Below, one piece after another: positions 16,982-25,272 of a stretch of DNA of 64,000 bases. The position numbers and the translations under genes were made by a program. A model generated the notes under the pieces. It was not told the origin of the DNA and made no database searches. It worked only from the letters and a program-made list of their open reading frames with translations. This stretch comes from Clostridiaceae bacterium (GTDB lineage Bacteria > Bacillota > Clostridia > Peptostreptococcales > Natronincolaceae), in contig JAHDLO010000020.1 of the NCBI GenBank assembly GCA_018432235.1, forward strand, positions 62,001 to 126,000, written 5' to 3'. Numbering within the stretch: the stretch's first letter is position 1; each line of letters starts with the position of its first letter.

Positions 16982-17826
16982 TGGAAAGCTATGAAATACC
17001 GGTACTGGCCGTAAAGGGATTGAGAAAGCAGTATGGTGATGGTTGCAGCTATTGCAGCGGTCCGAAGAAGGAAGGGCTGGAGCGGAATTTTTGCCCCCAA
17101 TGCGGTACGGTCTACGCCTGCCAGGATATTTCCTTCGAGGTTTATGAGGGGGAAATCTTAGGTGTGGTAGGCGAAAGCGGCAGCGGAAAATCCACCATGA
17201 TGTCCTGCCTGTATTTTGACCAAGAGGCAACTGACGGGGAGGTATATATCAGTGGCTATGAGGAAGGAAAAAGCAATATCCTTCGGCAGTCCCGCCAGCA
17301 GCGACGCTATATCAAGAACCATCTCATGGGAATTGTATATCAAAATCCTGAAAAGGGGCTAAAAATGGATTTTTCAGCCATCGGCAATATAGCAGAAAAG
17401 CTGATCGCCGCCGGACACCGCAATGTCAGTGCAATGGAGACAAGAGGTAAGGCGCTGCTGCAGCATGTCAATATCCCCCTCTTCAGAATAAAGGATATAC
17501 CGAGAAATTTTTCGGGTGGTATGCAGCAGAGGGTTCAAATTGCCAAGGCCCTCTCCAACAATCCCCCGATTTTACTGCTGGATGAGGTCACCACAGGTCT
17601 AGACCTATCAGTTCAGGCCAATGTGCTGGACTTGATTAAGGGATTACAAAGAGAGCTGGGGATAAGCATAGTGGTGGTATCCCATGATTTAGCCGTAATA
17701 CGAATGCTGGCGGACAGAACCATAGTCATGCTGAATGGCAAGGTGGTGGAGGAAGGCCTCACAGACCAAATATTAGAGGACCCACAGCATCCATATACAC
17801 AACAGCTGGTGCATTCCCTGTTGTAA
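16981..17826 (+). CDS. phnK: C-P lyase ABC-type ATPase PhnK with a four-Cys insertion
   Basis: ATPase that docks on the PhnGHIJ core. 281 residues; Walker A GESGSGKS, signature FSGGMQQR, Walker B ILLLDEVTTGLD and the C-terminal DPQHPYTQQL end are PhnK features. Unusual: between the first strand and Walker A there is a cysteine-rich stretch, C22-x2-C25 and C38-x2-C41, which looks like a zinc ribbon. E. coli PhnK has no such insertion in my memory of it. The gene overlaps phnJ by one base. Confidence 0.94.
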   Translation: MESYEIPVLAVKGLRKQYGDGCSYCSGPKKEGLERNFCPQCGTVYACQDISFEVYEGEILGVVGESGSGKSTMMSCLYFDQEATDGEVYISGYEEGKSNILRQSRQQRRYIKNHLMGIVYQNPEKGLKMDFSAIGNIAEKLIAAGHRNVSAMETRGKALLQHVNIPLFRIKDIPRNFSGGMQQRVQIAKALSNNPPILLLDEVTTGLDLSVQANVLDLIKGLQRELGISIVVVSHDLAVIRMLADRTIVMLNGKVVEEGLTDQILEDPQHPYTQQLVHSLL

Positions 17827-17841
17827 CGAGGAGGTAGCGTA

Positions 17842-19020
17842 ATGATATTGATAACAAACGGAAGGCTTGTAACAGAAGATGGGATTTTAACAGGGTACGA
17901 CCTCTGTATTGAAGGGGATGAAATAAAGGCTGTTGTAAAGAAGGGGACATTGACGCCAGAGGAGGGCTGGGAGCTTGTGGATGTAAACAACGCCATAGTG
18001 TCACCGGGGTTTGTTGATATTCATGCAGACTATATTGAACAAATGGCAGCCCCAAGACCCACCAGCATATTTGACTTTAATATATGTATCAGAGAGGTCG
18101 AGAAAATACTGATAAACAGCGGTATAACCACGATGTTTCATTCCCTGTCCCTATGTGGTGAGGATGAATTTATGAGTAAGCCCATCCGTTACTCTGAAAA
18201 TGTTAAGCGGTTGATCGACATCATTGACAGAACCCACAATAGTCGACATCTCATCCGCCATAGGTTTCATGCAAGGCTGGAGATCGACAATCTTAAGGCG
18301 GTGGACAGCCTGAAGCAATATATCAGGGATAACAAGGTGCACATGCTCTCCTTTATGGACCATTCCCCAGGTCAAGGTCAGTACCGGGATTTGGAGGTAT
18401 ATCGCAGGACCATCAAGGGCTATAGGCGTCTATCGGAGGAAAAAATAGAGGAATTAATAGAAAGCAGCAGGCAAAAGGAGAGATTAACCACCGATATCCT
18501 TGTGGAAATTGCTGAGCTGGCGGTTGAAAAAGGTATAGCAATAGCTTCCCACGATGATGACAGTGTGGAAAAGCTGGAGCTGGTTAAGGGCTTTGGTACC
18601 AGCATAAGTGAATTTCCCATAACATTGGAGGTGGCAAGAAAAGCCTCGCAGATGGGCATGCATGTCATTGCAGGGGCGCCAAATGTGCTGCTGGGAGGCT
18701 CCCATTCAGGAAATCTTTCAGCGGCAGAGGCCATCATCAACAATACCGTGGATATTTTATGCAGCGATTATTACCCGGCTGCATTGCTGCATGGGGTATT
18801 TATTCTTCATAGAAAATATCAACTGGACTTGGGCAGGATGTTTAACCTGGTGACGATTAATCCCGCCAGAGCGGTTAAGCTGGATCATCTTATCGGATCA
18901 ATCAAGGCGGGTAAGAAGGCGGACCTTTTAATCATAGAGGAGCTGGAGGAGGAATTTCCTGTTATAACAGGGGTTTATGTGGATGGAAAGCTGGTTTCAA
19001 AAACAAATTATAGGAGATAG
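17842..19020 (+). CDS. phnM: PhnM, ribose 1-methylphosphonate 5-triphosphate diphosphatase
   Basis: Amidohydrolase-fold enzyme that removes pyrophosphate from the triphosphate intermediate before PhnJ acts. 392 residues. Metal-binding motifs: [10 protein letters not shown] near residue 60, [13 protein letters not shown] mid-chain and ASHDDDS; C-terminal [15 protein letters not shown] is typical. Fifteen bases after phnK with GAGGAGG before the ATG. Placement between phnK and phnL differs from E. coli order. Confidence 0.95.
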   Translation: MILITNGRLVTEDGILTGYDLCIEGDEIKAVVKKGTLTPEEGWELVDVNNAIVSPGFVDIHADYIEQMAAPRPTSIFDFNICIREVEKILINSGITTMFHSLSLCGEDEFMSKPIRYSENVKRLIDIIDRTHNSRHLIRHRFHARLEIDNLKAVDSLKQYIRDNKVHMLSFMDHSPGQGQYRDLEVYRRTIKGYRRLSEEKIEELIESSRQKERLTTDILVEIAELAVEKGIAIASHDDDSVEKLELVKGFGTSISEFPITLEVARKASQMGMHVIAGAPNVLLGGSHSGNLSAAEAIINNTVDILCSDYYPAALLHGVFILHRKYQLDLGRMFNLVTINPARAVKLDHLIGSIKAGKKADLLIIEELEEEFPVITGVYVDGKLVSKTNYRR

Positions 19021-19024
19021 GATT

Positions 19025-19642
19025 ATGGAAAAATTATTAACCTTAGAACCATTAATAGCAGAGGGCTGCAGGCTTGAAAATGTTCAGCTGGGAAAATTCA
19101 CAGAGGTTGGTATTCTAAACTTCTGGCAAAATGTCAGCTTTGACGACTATTCCTATACGGGACAGTTCTGCTTTATACAAAATGCAAATGTAGGAAAATT
19201 TGCTAATATTGCAGCAATGGTGAGAATTGGTCCCACAGATCATCCTATGGATAGACCCACGCTCCATCATTTTACCTACAGAAGAAGAATGTATGGCTTT
19301 GATGAGGTAGATGATATTGCGTTTTTAGGAGCTCGGAAGGAAAGAAAAACAGTTATCGGTCATGATACCTGGATAGGTCATGGGGCAATTATTAAACCTG
19401 GTGTCCATATAGGCAATGGTGCCGTTGTTGCCAGTGGCGCAGTGGTGACAAAGGATGTGGCGCCCTATGCAATAGTTGCAGGGGTGCCGGCAAAGGAAAT
19501 CAGAAAAAGATTTGATGCTGAAACCGTTGCAAGGCTGGAGGCTATAGCCTGGTGGGATTGGCCCCATGACAAGCTTCAGCTGCATTTTAAGGATTTTCTA
19601 ATGGATATCAATACCTTTGTAGAAAAACATTATGGAAAATAG
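19025..19642 (+). CDS. Phosphonate-associated hexapeptide-repeat transferase
   Basis: A left-handed beta-helix acyltransferase of 205 residues. Hexapeptide repeats run from GKFTEVGIL to [13 protein letters not shown], with the catalytic-type His in TDHPMD, and the family end [12 protein letters not shown]. It matches the phosphonate-metabolism hexapeptide transferase family found only in phn clusters (TIGR03308-like, from memory). It may acylate aminoalkylphosphonates, the job of the unrelated PhnO in E. coli; that is inference. The ATG at 19025 is four bases after the phnM stop; the longer reading frame inside phnM is rejected. Confidence 0.88.
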   Translation: MEKLLTLEPLIAEGCRLENVQLGKFTEVGILNFWQNVSFDDYSYTGQFCFIQNANVGKFANIAAMVRIGPTDHPMDRPTLHHFTYRRRMYGFDEVDDIAFLGARKERKTVIGHDTWIGHGAIIKPGVHIGNGAVVASGAVVTKDVAPYAIVAGVPAKEIRKRFDAETVARLEAIAWWDWPHDKLQLHFKDFLMDINTFVEKHYGK

Positions 19643-19650
19643 GTGATCAA

Positions 19651-20346
19651 ATGGAGGACATATTGGTAATAGAAGGCTTAAGCAAGTCCTTTTCATTGCA
19701 TAATCTGGCAATTAATATATCAGCAATAGAAAATATCAGCATGTCGGTAAAAAAGGGAGAATTCATTGGTATCACCGGACGGAGTGGAAGCGGCAAATCC
19801 ACCATCATCAAATGCATCAACAGAACCTATCTGCCTCAAGATGGGAAAATACGTTACAACTCCAGTAGGTTTGGATGGATAGATATTGCTGAGGCCGATG
19901 AAAGAGAAATGATTTACCTCAGACGGAGGGAGATTGGCTATGTATCCCAGTTTCTAAGCATAATGCCCAGAACCACTGCCCGAGAGCTGGTGCAGCAGGC
20001 ATCTATAGAAATGGGCTATGAAAAGCAGCAGGCTGCAATGGCGGCGGAAAAGCTACTGAGACATTTTGAGCTGGAACCAAGGCTATGGGATAGCTACCCT
20101 AATACCTTTTCTGGCGGAGAAAAGCTGAGGTTGAATATTGCCAGAGCAATGGTAAAGAGACCAAGGCTGTTGCTCCTTGATGAGCCTACTGCCAGCCTGG
20201 ATGATGCTTCAAAGGTCAGGGTAAGGGAGTTGATACAGCAGCTAAAGGAAGAGGGCACCACCATGCTGGGGATATTCCATGATATTGATTTTATGCAGGG
20301 GCTATGTGACAGAAAATATAATATGCAGGCGGGAAGCTTCATTTAA
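19651..20346 (+). CDS. phnL: C-P lyase ABC-type ATPase PhnL
   Basis: Second ATPase of the C-P lyase, 231 residues, shown structurally to bind on PhnK. Walker A GRSGSGKST, signature FSGGEKLRLNIAR and Walker B LLLLDEPTASLDD are intact. The opening LVIEGLSKSFSLHNL and the HFE-type block at mid-protein fit PhnL rather than a general transporter ATPase. Eight bases after the transferase gene. Confidence 0.94.
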   Translation: MEDILVIEGLSKSFSLHNLAINISAIENISMSVKKGEFIGITGRSGSGKSTIIKCINRTYLPQDGKIRYNSSRFGWIDIAEADEREMIYLRRREIGYVSQFLSIMPRTTARELVQQASIEMGYEKQQAAMAAEKLLRHFELEPRLWDSYPNTFSGGEKLRLNIARAMVKRPRLLLLDEPTASLDDASKVRVRELIQQLKEEGTTMLGIFHDIDFMQGLCDRKYNMQAGSFI

Positions 20347-20376
20347 TCTATGGCGTGCGTTAAAGGAGGTGTTTAA

Positions 20377-21192
20377 ATGAAAGCAGACTTACATGTTCAC
20401 ACAGATATTTCCGATGGCTCATTTGATACGGTAGATACCATAAAGCTAGCTAAAAGCCAGGGGGTAACCCATTTAGGCATAGTGAACCACGACACGATAA
20501 GGGGTTTAAAGGAGGCCATGGCACTGGGTCAAAAGCATAAGGTTCAGGTTATTCCAGGGGTTGAAATATCTGCCTATGATCATAAGCTAAAAAAGAAAAT
20601 TCATATTCTGGGCTACAATTTTGACCTGGAGGGTAAAGCAATAAAAAGGCTCTGTGAGCCTATTTTGGAGGCCAGACAGCAGAATGCCACCCGGCAGATT
20701 AATCTGTTGATACAGCATGGATATACCATCGATCCCAAGGCGATTTTCAAGCTGGCGCAAAACAGCATGATCATCTATAAGCAGCATATTATGGCTGAGC
20801 TGATTAGACAGCAGTACACGGATAACATATATTCTGAGCTATATTATAGTCTTTTTAAGAATGACGGACTATGTGCCGGTGAGATATCCTATGCAGATGC
20901 TGCTGATGCCGTCAGAGCTATTAAGGCCGACGGCGGGCTTGCTATATTGGCCCACCCCGGTCAGTCTCAGGTCTATGAATCTGTGGCGGAATTAGTAGCG
21001 GCTGGCTTAGACGGCATAGAGCTAATACATGAATGCCACAACGATGAGGACCATAGACGAATAAAGGCACTACAGCAGAAGCATGGCTTGCTTTTAACTG
21101 GTGGCAGTGATTTTCATGGCGAATACGGCTCAACCTCTATAAAAATTGGTGATTTAACAGCTCCGGAGGAATTTTTACGATATTTTGCATGA
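20377..21192 (+). CDS. PHP-domain cyclic phosphodiesterase (PhnPP-like)
   Basis: A 271-residue PHP (polymerase and histidinol phosphatase) enzyme. Metal ligands are visible: DLHVHTDISDGS, VNHDT, PGVEIS, LAHPGQ and GGSDFHGEYG. In a phn operon lacking phnP, this protein probably opens 5-phosphoribosyl 1,2-cyclic phosphate; a PHP enzyme of that kind, able to hydrolyse both ester bonds, was characterised from Eggerthella lenta. Assignment rests on context plus fold. Last gene before the Pho-type promoter of phnD. Confidence 0.85.
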   Translation: MKADLHVHTDISDGSFDTVDTIKLAKSQGVTHLGIVNHDTIRGLKEAMALGQKHKVQVIPGVEISAYDHKLKKKIHILGYNFDLEGKAIKRLCEPILEARQQNATRQINLLIQHGYTIDPKAIFKLAQNSMIIYKQHIMAELIRQQYTDNIYSELYYSLFKNDGLCAGEISYADAADAVRAIKADGGLAILAHPGQSQVYESVAELVAAGLDGIELIHECHNDEDHRRIKALQQKHGLLLTGGSDFHGEYGSTSIKIGDLTAPEEFLRYFA

Positions 21193-21231
21193 TATTACCG
21201 TAAAGCTAAGAATTTAGCAACTTGTTTACAA

Positions 21232-21286
21232 CTTAATCATAACTTAACTGGCAGATAATTGGGACTTAATCAAAAAACATTATTAT
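21232..21286 (+). promoter_or_regulatory. Pho-box promoter of the phosphonate importer
   Basis: CTTAAT (21232), CTTAAC (21243) and CTTAAT (21265) lie on an 11-bp grid; the 21254 register reads AGATAA and is degenerate. The last unit ends ten bases before TATTAT (21281-21286), the spacing of PhoP/PhoB-activated promoters in which the box replaces the -35. It should give the importer its own phosphate-controlled promoter. Confidence 0.6.
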
Positions 21287-21341
21287 TATCATAGGAATTA
21301 CAAGGGGGATAAACTTAAAAAAGTTGAAAGGGGAAAAAAAC

Positions 21342-22391
21342 ATGAAGAAATTGATTTTAACGCTAATAAGTCTAACTTTAGCTGCAGCACTGTTGACGGG
21401 TTGCTCCACCACCACCGCTGACCCAGGACAAGGAGGAGTTAAAGATTACGACACCATCACGATTGTTTGGTATCCTAATGAGTCAGGAAATGATTTAAAG
21501 GGTGCAAGAGAAGAGTTAGGTGCGGTAATTGAAACTGCAACTGGAAAAAAGGTAAACCATCAGCTGACAACTGACTACGCTATAGCAATTGAAACTATAG
21601 CCAATGGCAATGCACACTTGGCCTTTATGGGTGCACAGGGCTATGTGGAGGCTAGAAACAAGAACAATAAAGTAACCTCTTTAGTCGTTCCTACCGGTAA
21701 ATCAGGAACTTTGGATGATGCGGTATATTACAGCTGGCTTATCGTGAAAAAAGGAAATGAAGGACAGTATCAAAGTGGTAACGGATATGCCATTGACAAT
21801 ATACAAGGAAAGAGATTTTCATTTGTTTCCAACAGTTCAACCTCAGGCTTTGTGATTCCTTCCTCCGGCATAATAGCACATTTCTCCAAGAAATCAGAGT
21901 GGTCAAATCTTAAGCAGGAGGATTTGCTTGAGGGTGGCGCCAATATGTTCTTCCAGGAGGTTTTATTTGGAGGCTCTCATCAAGGCTCAGCAGTAAATGT
22001 ACTTACCGACAGAGCTGACATAGGTGCCGTATGTGATACCTGTGTTGCCAACTATATTGAGCCTGCCAGCGGAGAGGTAAATAAAGTAGGTACAGTATAT
22101 AGAGTAACAGCCAATGCAGCAGAGCCCTTTAACACCTTAGGCGGAGAGGAGTTTGTAGCGATTTCCGTTACGCCGGTATTAAATGCACCATTTGTTGTCA
22201 ACACTGCTGTGTTAAGTGAAGAAGATCAAACGGCAATTCTTGAGGCCATGACCTCCGATGCAGTTGCTAACAACCAGAAAATATTTATTCCTAAGGATTC
22301 CGAATTTAAAGGATTATTTTCCAAAACAGCAAATGAGCGTTTTGCGAAGGTAGAGGATTCATGGTTTAATCCCATTAGAGAGCTAAAATAA
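21342..22391 (+). CDS. phnD: Phosphonate-binding lipoprotein PhnD
   Basis: Solute-binding component of the phosphonate ABC importer. 349 residues with a lipoprotein signal: Lys-Lys start, hydrophobic core and lipobox LLTGC with Cys21, so it is anchored outside the membrane. Family features: TIVWYPNESG, the ligand-loop block LAFMGAQGYVEA and SSTSGFVIPS. The ATG at 21342 follows AAAGGGG; the TTG at 21324 is too far upstream and breaks the signal peptide. Followed by phnC, phnE, phnE. Confidence 0.95.
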   Translation: MKKLILTLISLTLAAALLTGCSTTTADPGQGGVKDYDTITIVWYPNESGNDLKGAREELGAVIETATGKKVNHQLTTDYAIAIETIANGNAHLAFMGAQGYVEARNKNNKVTSLVVPTGKSGTLDDAVYYSWLIVKKGNEGQYQSGNGYAIDNIQGKRFSFVSNSSTSGFVIPSSGIIAHFSKKSEWSNLKQEDLLEGGANMFFQEVLFGGSHQGSAVNVLTDRADIGAVCDTCVANYIEPASGEVNKVGTVYRVTANAAEPFNTLGGEEFVAISVTPVLNAPFVVNTAVLSEEDQTAILEAMTSDAVANNQKIFIPKDSEFKGLFSKTANERFAKVEDSWFNPIRELK

Positions 22392-22433
22392 CGATAAAAT
22401 AGACATGAATACAATTAAAAAGGAGAGTTAACT

Positions 22434-23198
22434 ATGGCTTTACTGCAAATAAGTAGGCTGTCGAAGGAGTACCTTGGGGGAACTAAGGCACTAACTGATG
22501 TTAACTTCTCTGTAGCAGAAGGGGAGTTTGTATCCATTATCGGTCCTTCAGGGGCAGGTAAATCAACTCTCCTTCGCTGCATTAACCGTATGGTGGATGC
22601 TTCAGAGGGGGAAATCAGCTTCGATAACATCAATGTCAGCAATATCAACAAGAAAAATCTTAGGCTGCTGAGAAGAAGAATCGGCATGATATTTCAGCAT
22701 TATAATCTTGTCAACAGATTAAGCGTGATTGAGAATGTACTGCATGGCAGACTGGGCTATAAATCCAGCATTAAAGGGGTCATGGGTGTGTATACTGAGG
22801 AAGAAAAGCAAAGAGCATTCGAAATATTGAACAAGCTGGGTCTAAAGGAACAGGCCTATAAAAGATGCGACCAGCTCAGCGGAGGTCAAAAGCAAAGGGT
22901 AGGTATTGCTAGGGCTTTAATACAGGACCCGAAGCTGGTGCTTTGCGATGAGCCAATAGCATCACTGGACCCCAATGCGTCAAAGATCATCATGGATCAT
23001 CTTAAAAATATAAATAAGGAAATGGGAATTACCTGCATTTTTAACCTTCATCAGGTGGATGTTGCCATGAAGTATTCCGATCGGATCATCGGCATCAATA
23101 ATGGTCAGATAAAGTATGATGGTCCCCCTGAGGCATTATCAAGGGATATGATTTACAGTATCTATGGGACTGAAGCAGGGGAATTGATTACCGATTAG
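22434..23198 (+). CDS. phnC: Phosphonate importer ATPase PhnC
   Basis: 254-residue ATPase: Walker A GPSGAGKST, signature LSGGQKQRVGIAR and Walker B LVLCDEPIASLDP. The stretch IFQHYNLVNRLSVIENVLHGRLG is characteristic of PhnC. Lies 42 bases after phnD with an AAGGAG site. Confidence 0.96.
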   Translation: MALLQISRLSKEYLGGTKALTDVNFSVAEGEFVSIIGPSGAGKSTLLRCINRMVDASEGEISFDNINVSNINKKNLRLLRRRIGMIFQHYNLVNRLSVIENVLHGRLGYKSSIKGVMGVYTEEEKQRAFEILNKLGLKEQAYKRCDQLSGGQKQRVGIARALIQDPKLVLCDEPIASLDPNASKIIMDHLKNINKEMGITCIFNLHQVDVAMKYSDRIIGINNGQIKYDGPPEALSRDMIYSIYGTEAGELITD

Positions 23199-23264
23199 TA
23201 CCTTGGCTTAGCTACAGCAGGATTAATCCTAAGGGAAATTTTCATAAAGGAGGTTTAAGCTTTC

Positions 23265-24062
23265 ATGGTTAAAAATGAAGGACTGGATATATTTGCTGTA
23301 AGAAGAAGACAATTTTTTATAGCAGGTCTTATCATTGCAGCTATAACAATAGTATCGACAGCCATAACCCAATACGACCCCGTAAAGGGTATTACATCTG
23401 TTCCGAAGGCGCTTTGGTGGATGTTTAGAAATTTTTATCCCAATGCCAATGCATTCACAAGATTGCCTAATATCCTTAGTAAACTGCATGAAACCTTTTT
23501 TCTAGCAGTGGCCTCTACGACTACAGCTGCAGTGCTGGCATTTTTCTTTGGATTGATGGGTTCAAAAACCACAAAGGTTAATGATGCTATGTGTAAGATT
23601 AGTCGTCTGGTGGCTTCTGTATTCAGGAACATTCCGGATGCAGTATGGGCAATGATTTTTCTGTTTTCCTTTGGACAAAATGTTTTAACGGGTTTCTTTG
23701 CATTATTCTTTGTTACCTTCGGCGTATTGGCAAGGGCCTTTATCGAGACCATAGATGAAGCCAGCCATGCCTCTGTTGAGGCCCTACAGGCAACGGGAGC
23801 CAGCTATTTTCAAATCGTATTTCAAGCCGTCATTCCCTCCAGTATTCCACAGGTGATAAGCTGGATTTTATATATGATTGAGACCAATATAAGAGGTGCA
23901 ACGCTAATAGGGATTCTGACAGGGACAGGCATAGGTCATCTGTTTTTGCTTTACTATAGAAGCTTAAATTACAATACCGCCAGCCTAGTGGTGATTGCTA
24001 TCATAATAACCGTTTTTGTAATAGAATTTATATCCAATTACGTAAGGAGGTTAATTTTATAA
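23265..24062 (+). CDS. phnE: Phosphonate importer permease PhnE (first copy)
   Basis: 265-residue inner-membrane permease with about six hydrophobic segments. The coupling loop reads EALQATGASYFQIVFQAVIP, the EAA motif that contacts the ATPase; the FRNIPDAVWA block is PhnE-type. Together with the following paralogue it forms a heterodimeric channel. Its TAA overlaps the second permease's ATG. Confidence 0.94.
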   Translation: MVKNEGLDIFAVRRRQFFIAGLIIAAITIVSTAITQYDPVKGITSVPKALWWMFRNFYPNANAFTRLPNILSKLHETFFLAVASTTTAAVLAFFFGLMGSKTTKVNDAMCKISRLVASVFRNIPDAVWAMIFLFSFGQNVLTGFFALFFVTFGVLARAFIETIDEASHASVEALQATGASYFQIVFQAVIPSSIPQVISWILYMIETNIRGATLIGILTGTGIGHLFLLYYRSLNYNTASLVVIAIIITVFVIEFISNYVRRLIL

Positions 24063-24928
24063 TGGAAAGCTCCTCTACTATTAGTTTAAATACCTTAAAG
24101 AAGAAGGATGATGCAATAAAGTATAGCGGTAAAAAAATCAGAATCGCAGCCGTTGGTGGGTCTCAAACTGCTATTAATATGACATTGTTTGTTTTAGTGG
24201 CAGCGACTGTCTATGGTTTTTTGACCTTCGATTATAAAAGCATGGATTTTTTAAGAGCAGTTAGTCTAACCCTAGGCAACATAAAAACAATGTTTATTGA
24301 GGCTAGGTTATCACATATCACTTTGGTGGAGGCCTTTAAGGAGCTATCTATTACACTGGGGCTCTCTATTCTGACAACAATAATTGCAGCAGCGATAGCA
24401 CTTATTTTGGGGCTTCTGTCGGCAAGAAATCTTTCAAATCCAAAGATAGGCAATGTAATCAAGGCAGTGGTGGCCTTTATCAGAGCTGTACCAACTGTAT
24501 TGTGGATTTTGATATTTGCCGTATCGGCAGGTCTTGGCAGTGTGGCAGCCATCATAGGTTTATCCTTTCATGCCATAGGCTATTTGGTTAAGGCATATTC
24601 AGAGACCTTCGAGGAAATAGACTACGGCGTTATTGAAGCCCTTAAGGCCTCCGGTGCCAGCTGGTGGCAAATTGTATTTCAGGCAGTCATACCCTCATCA
24701 GCTTCCTATTTAATGGCCTGGACCTTTATGCGGTTTGAGATTAACTTTATGGTGGCTGTAGCAATGGGGGCGGCAGCGGGAGCAGGCGGCATCGGCTTTG
24801 ATTTATTCATGGCAGGGGGCTTCTACTTCGACGTCAGAGAGGTAGGCTTTATCACCTACATGATTCTAGGCGTGGCCCTTGTATTGGAGGTCATATCTAC
24901 CAATATTAAAAACAAGCTGCTGTACTAG
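24062..24928 (+). CDS. phnE: Phosphonate importer permease PhnE (second copy)
   Basis: 288-residue permease, longer at the N-terminus than the first. EAA loop EALKASGASWWQIVFQAVIP closely matches that of its partner, and FIRAVPTVLWILIF is the equivalent of the PhnE block. About six membrane segments. The overlap TAATGG with the first copy couples translation. Tandem phnE genes are common in Firmicutes. Confidence 0.94.
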   Translation: MESSSTISLNTLKKKDDAIKYSGKKIRIAAVGGSQTAINMTLFVLVAATVYGFLTFDYKSMDFLRAVSLTLGNIKTMFIEARLSHITLVEAFKELSITLGLSILTTIIAAAIALILGLLSARNLSNPKIGNVIKAVVAFIRAVPTVLWILIFAVSAGLGSVAAIIGLSFHAIGYLVKAYSETFEEIDYGVIEALKASGASWWQIVFQAVIPSSASYLMAWTFMRFEINFMVAVAMGAAAGAGGIGFDLFMAGGFYFDVREVGFITYMILGVALVLEVISTNIKNKLLY

Positions 24929-24933
24929 CACCT

Positions 24934-24960
24934 TGACTAACTTAACTATGATATTAGTCA
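24934..24960. repeat. 7-bp hairpin between phnE and the selenoprotein gene
   Basis: TGACTAA (24934-24940) pairs with TTAGTCA (24954-24960) round a 13-base loop. No T tract follows, so it is not a clear terminator and transcription may continue into the next gene. Confidence 0.4.
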
Positions 24961-24986
24961 GCAGTGAAGCTTAGGGGGTAATTAAA

Positions 24987-25271
24987 ATGCAGCTAAGGCT
25001 TACCGAGGAAGCTAAGAAATATTTAAATAAAAGGGGCAGGGAGTTTACCATAAATACAAAGCTTGTGGGGGGCGGCTGATGCATTGAAGCCGTAACGGCC
25101 CTTGAGGCTGGAAGACCCGTAACAGTAGAGGACTATAGTCTATTCATCTGCGATGGCCTCAGCCTTTATATTTTCAAAGGCTTAGAGGCTGAGGAAGAGA
25201 TCGTAATAGCCCTAAAGGGCCTTTTGGGGCTAAAGACAATCAAAATTACCGGACTAAAAGGGGCATGCTAA
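24987..25271 (+). CDS. Small selenoprotein with U-C motif (HesB-like, CC/Se family)
   Basis: The reading frame runs from ATG 24987 to TAA 25269-25271 through one in-frame TGA at 25077-25079 (codon 31). Read as selenocysteine it gives a 94-residue protein with GGG-U-C at residues 28-32. Both sides of the TGA look coding: MQLRLTEEAKKYL before it, IEAVTALEAGRPVTVEDY and YIFKGL after it. This matches the small HesB-like selenoproteins whose Cys forms carry CC there (from memory). Ribosome site AGGGGG precedes the ATG. A possible SECIS stem after the TGA is AGCC (25088-25091) with GGCT (25106-25109). The stop is one base from the next gene's TTG. A redox role is inferred. Confidence 0.85.
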
Positions 25272-25272
25272 A

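Noticed and set aside
25077..25079. Internal TGA as nonsense mutation or frameshift (pseudogene)
   Set aside because: Coding-like sequence continues in the same frame to a stop one base from the next start, and the TGA sits at the first position of a known U-C/C-C motif; selenocysteine fits better.
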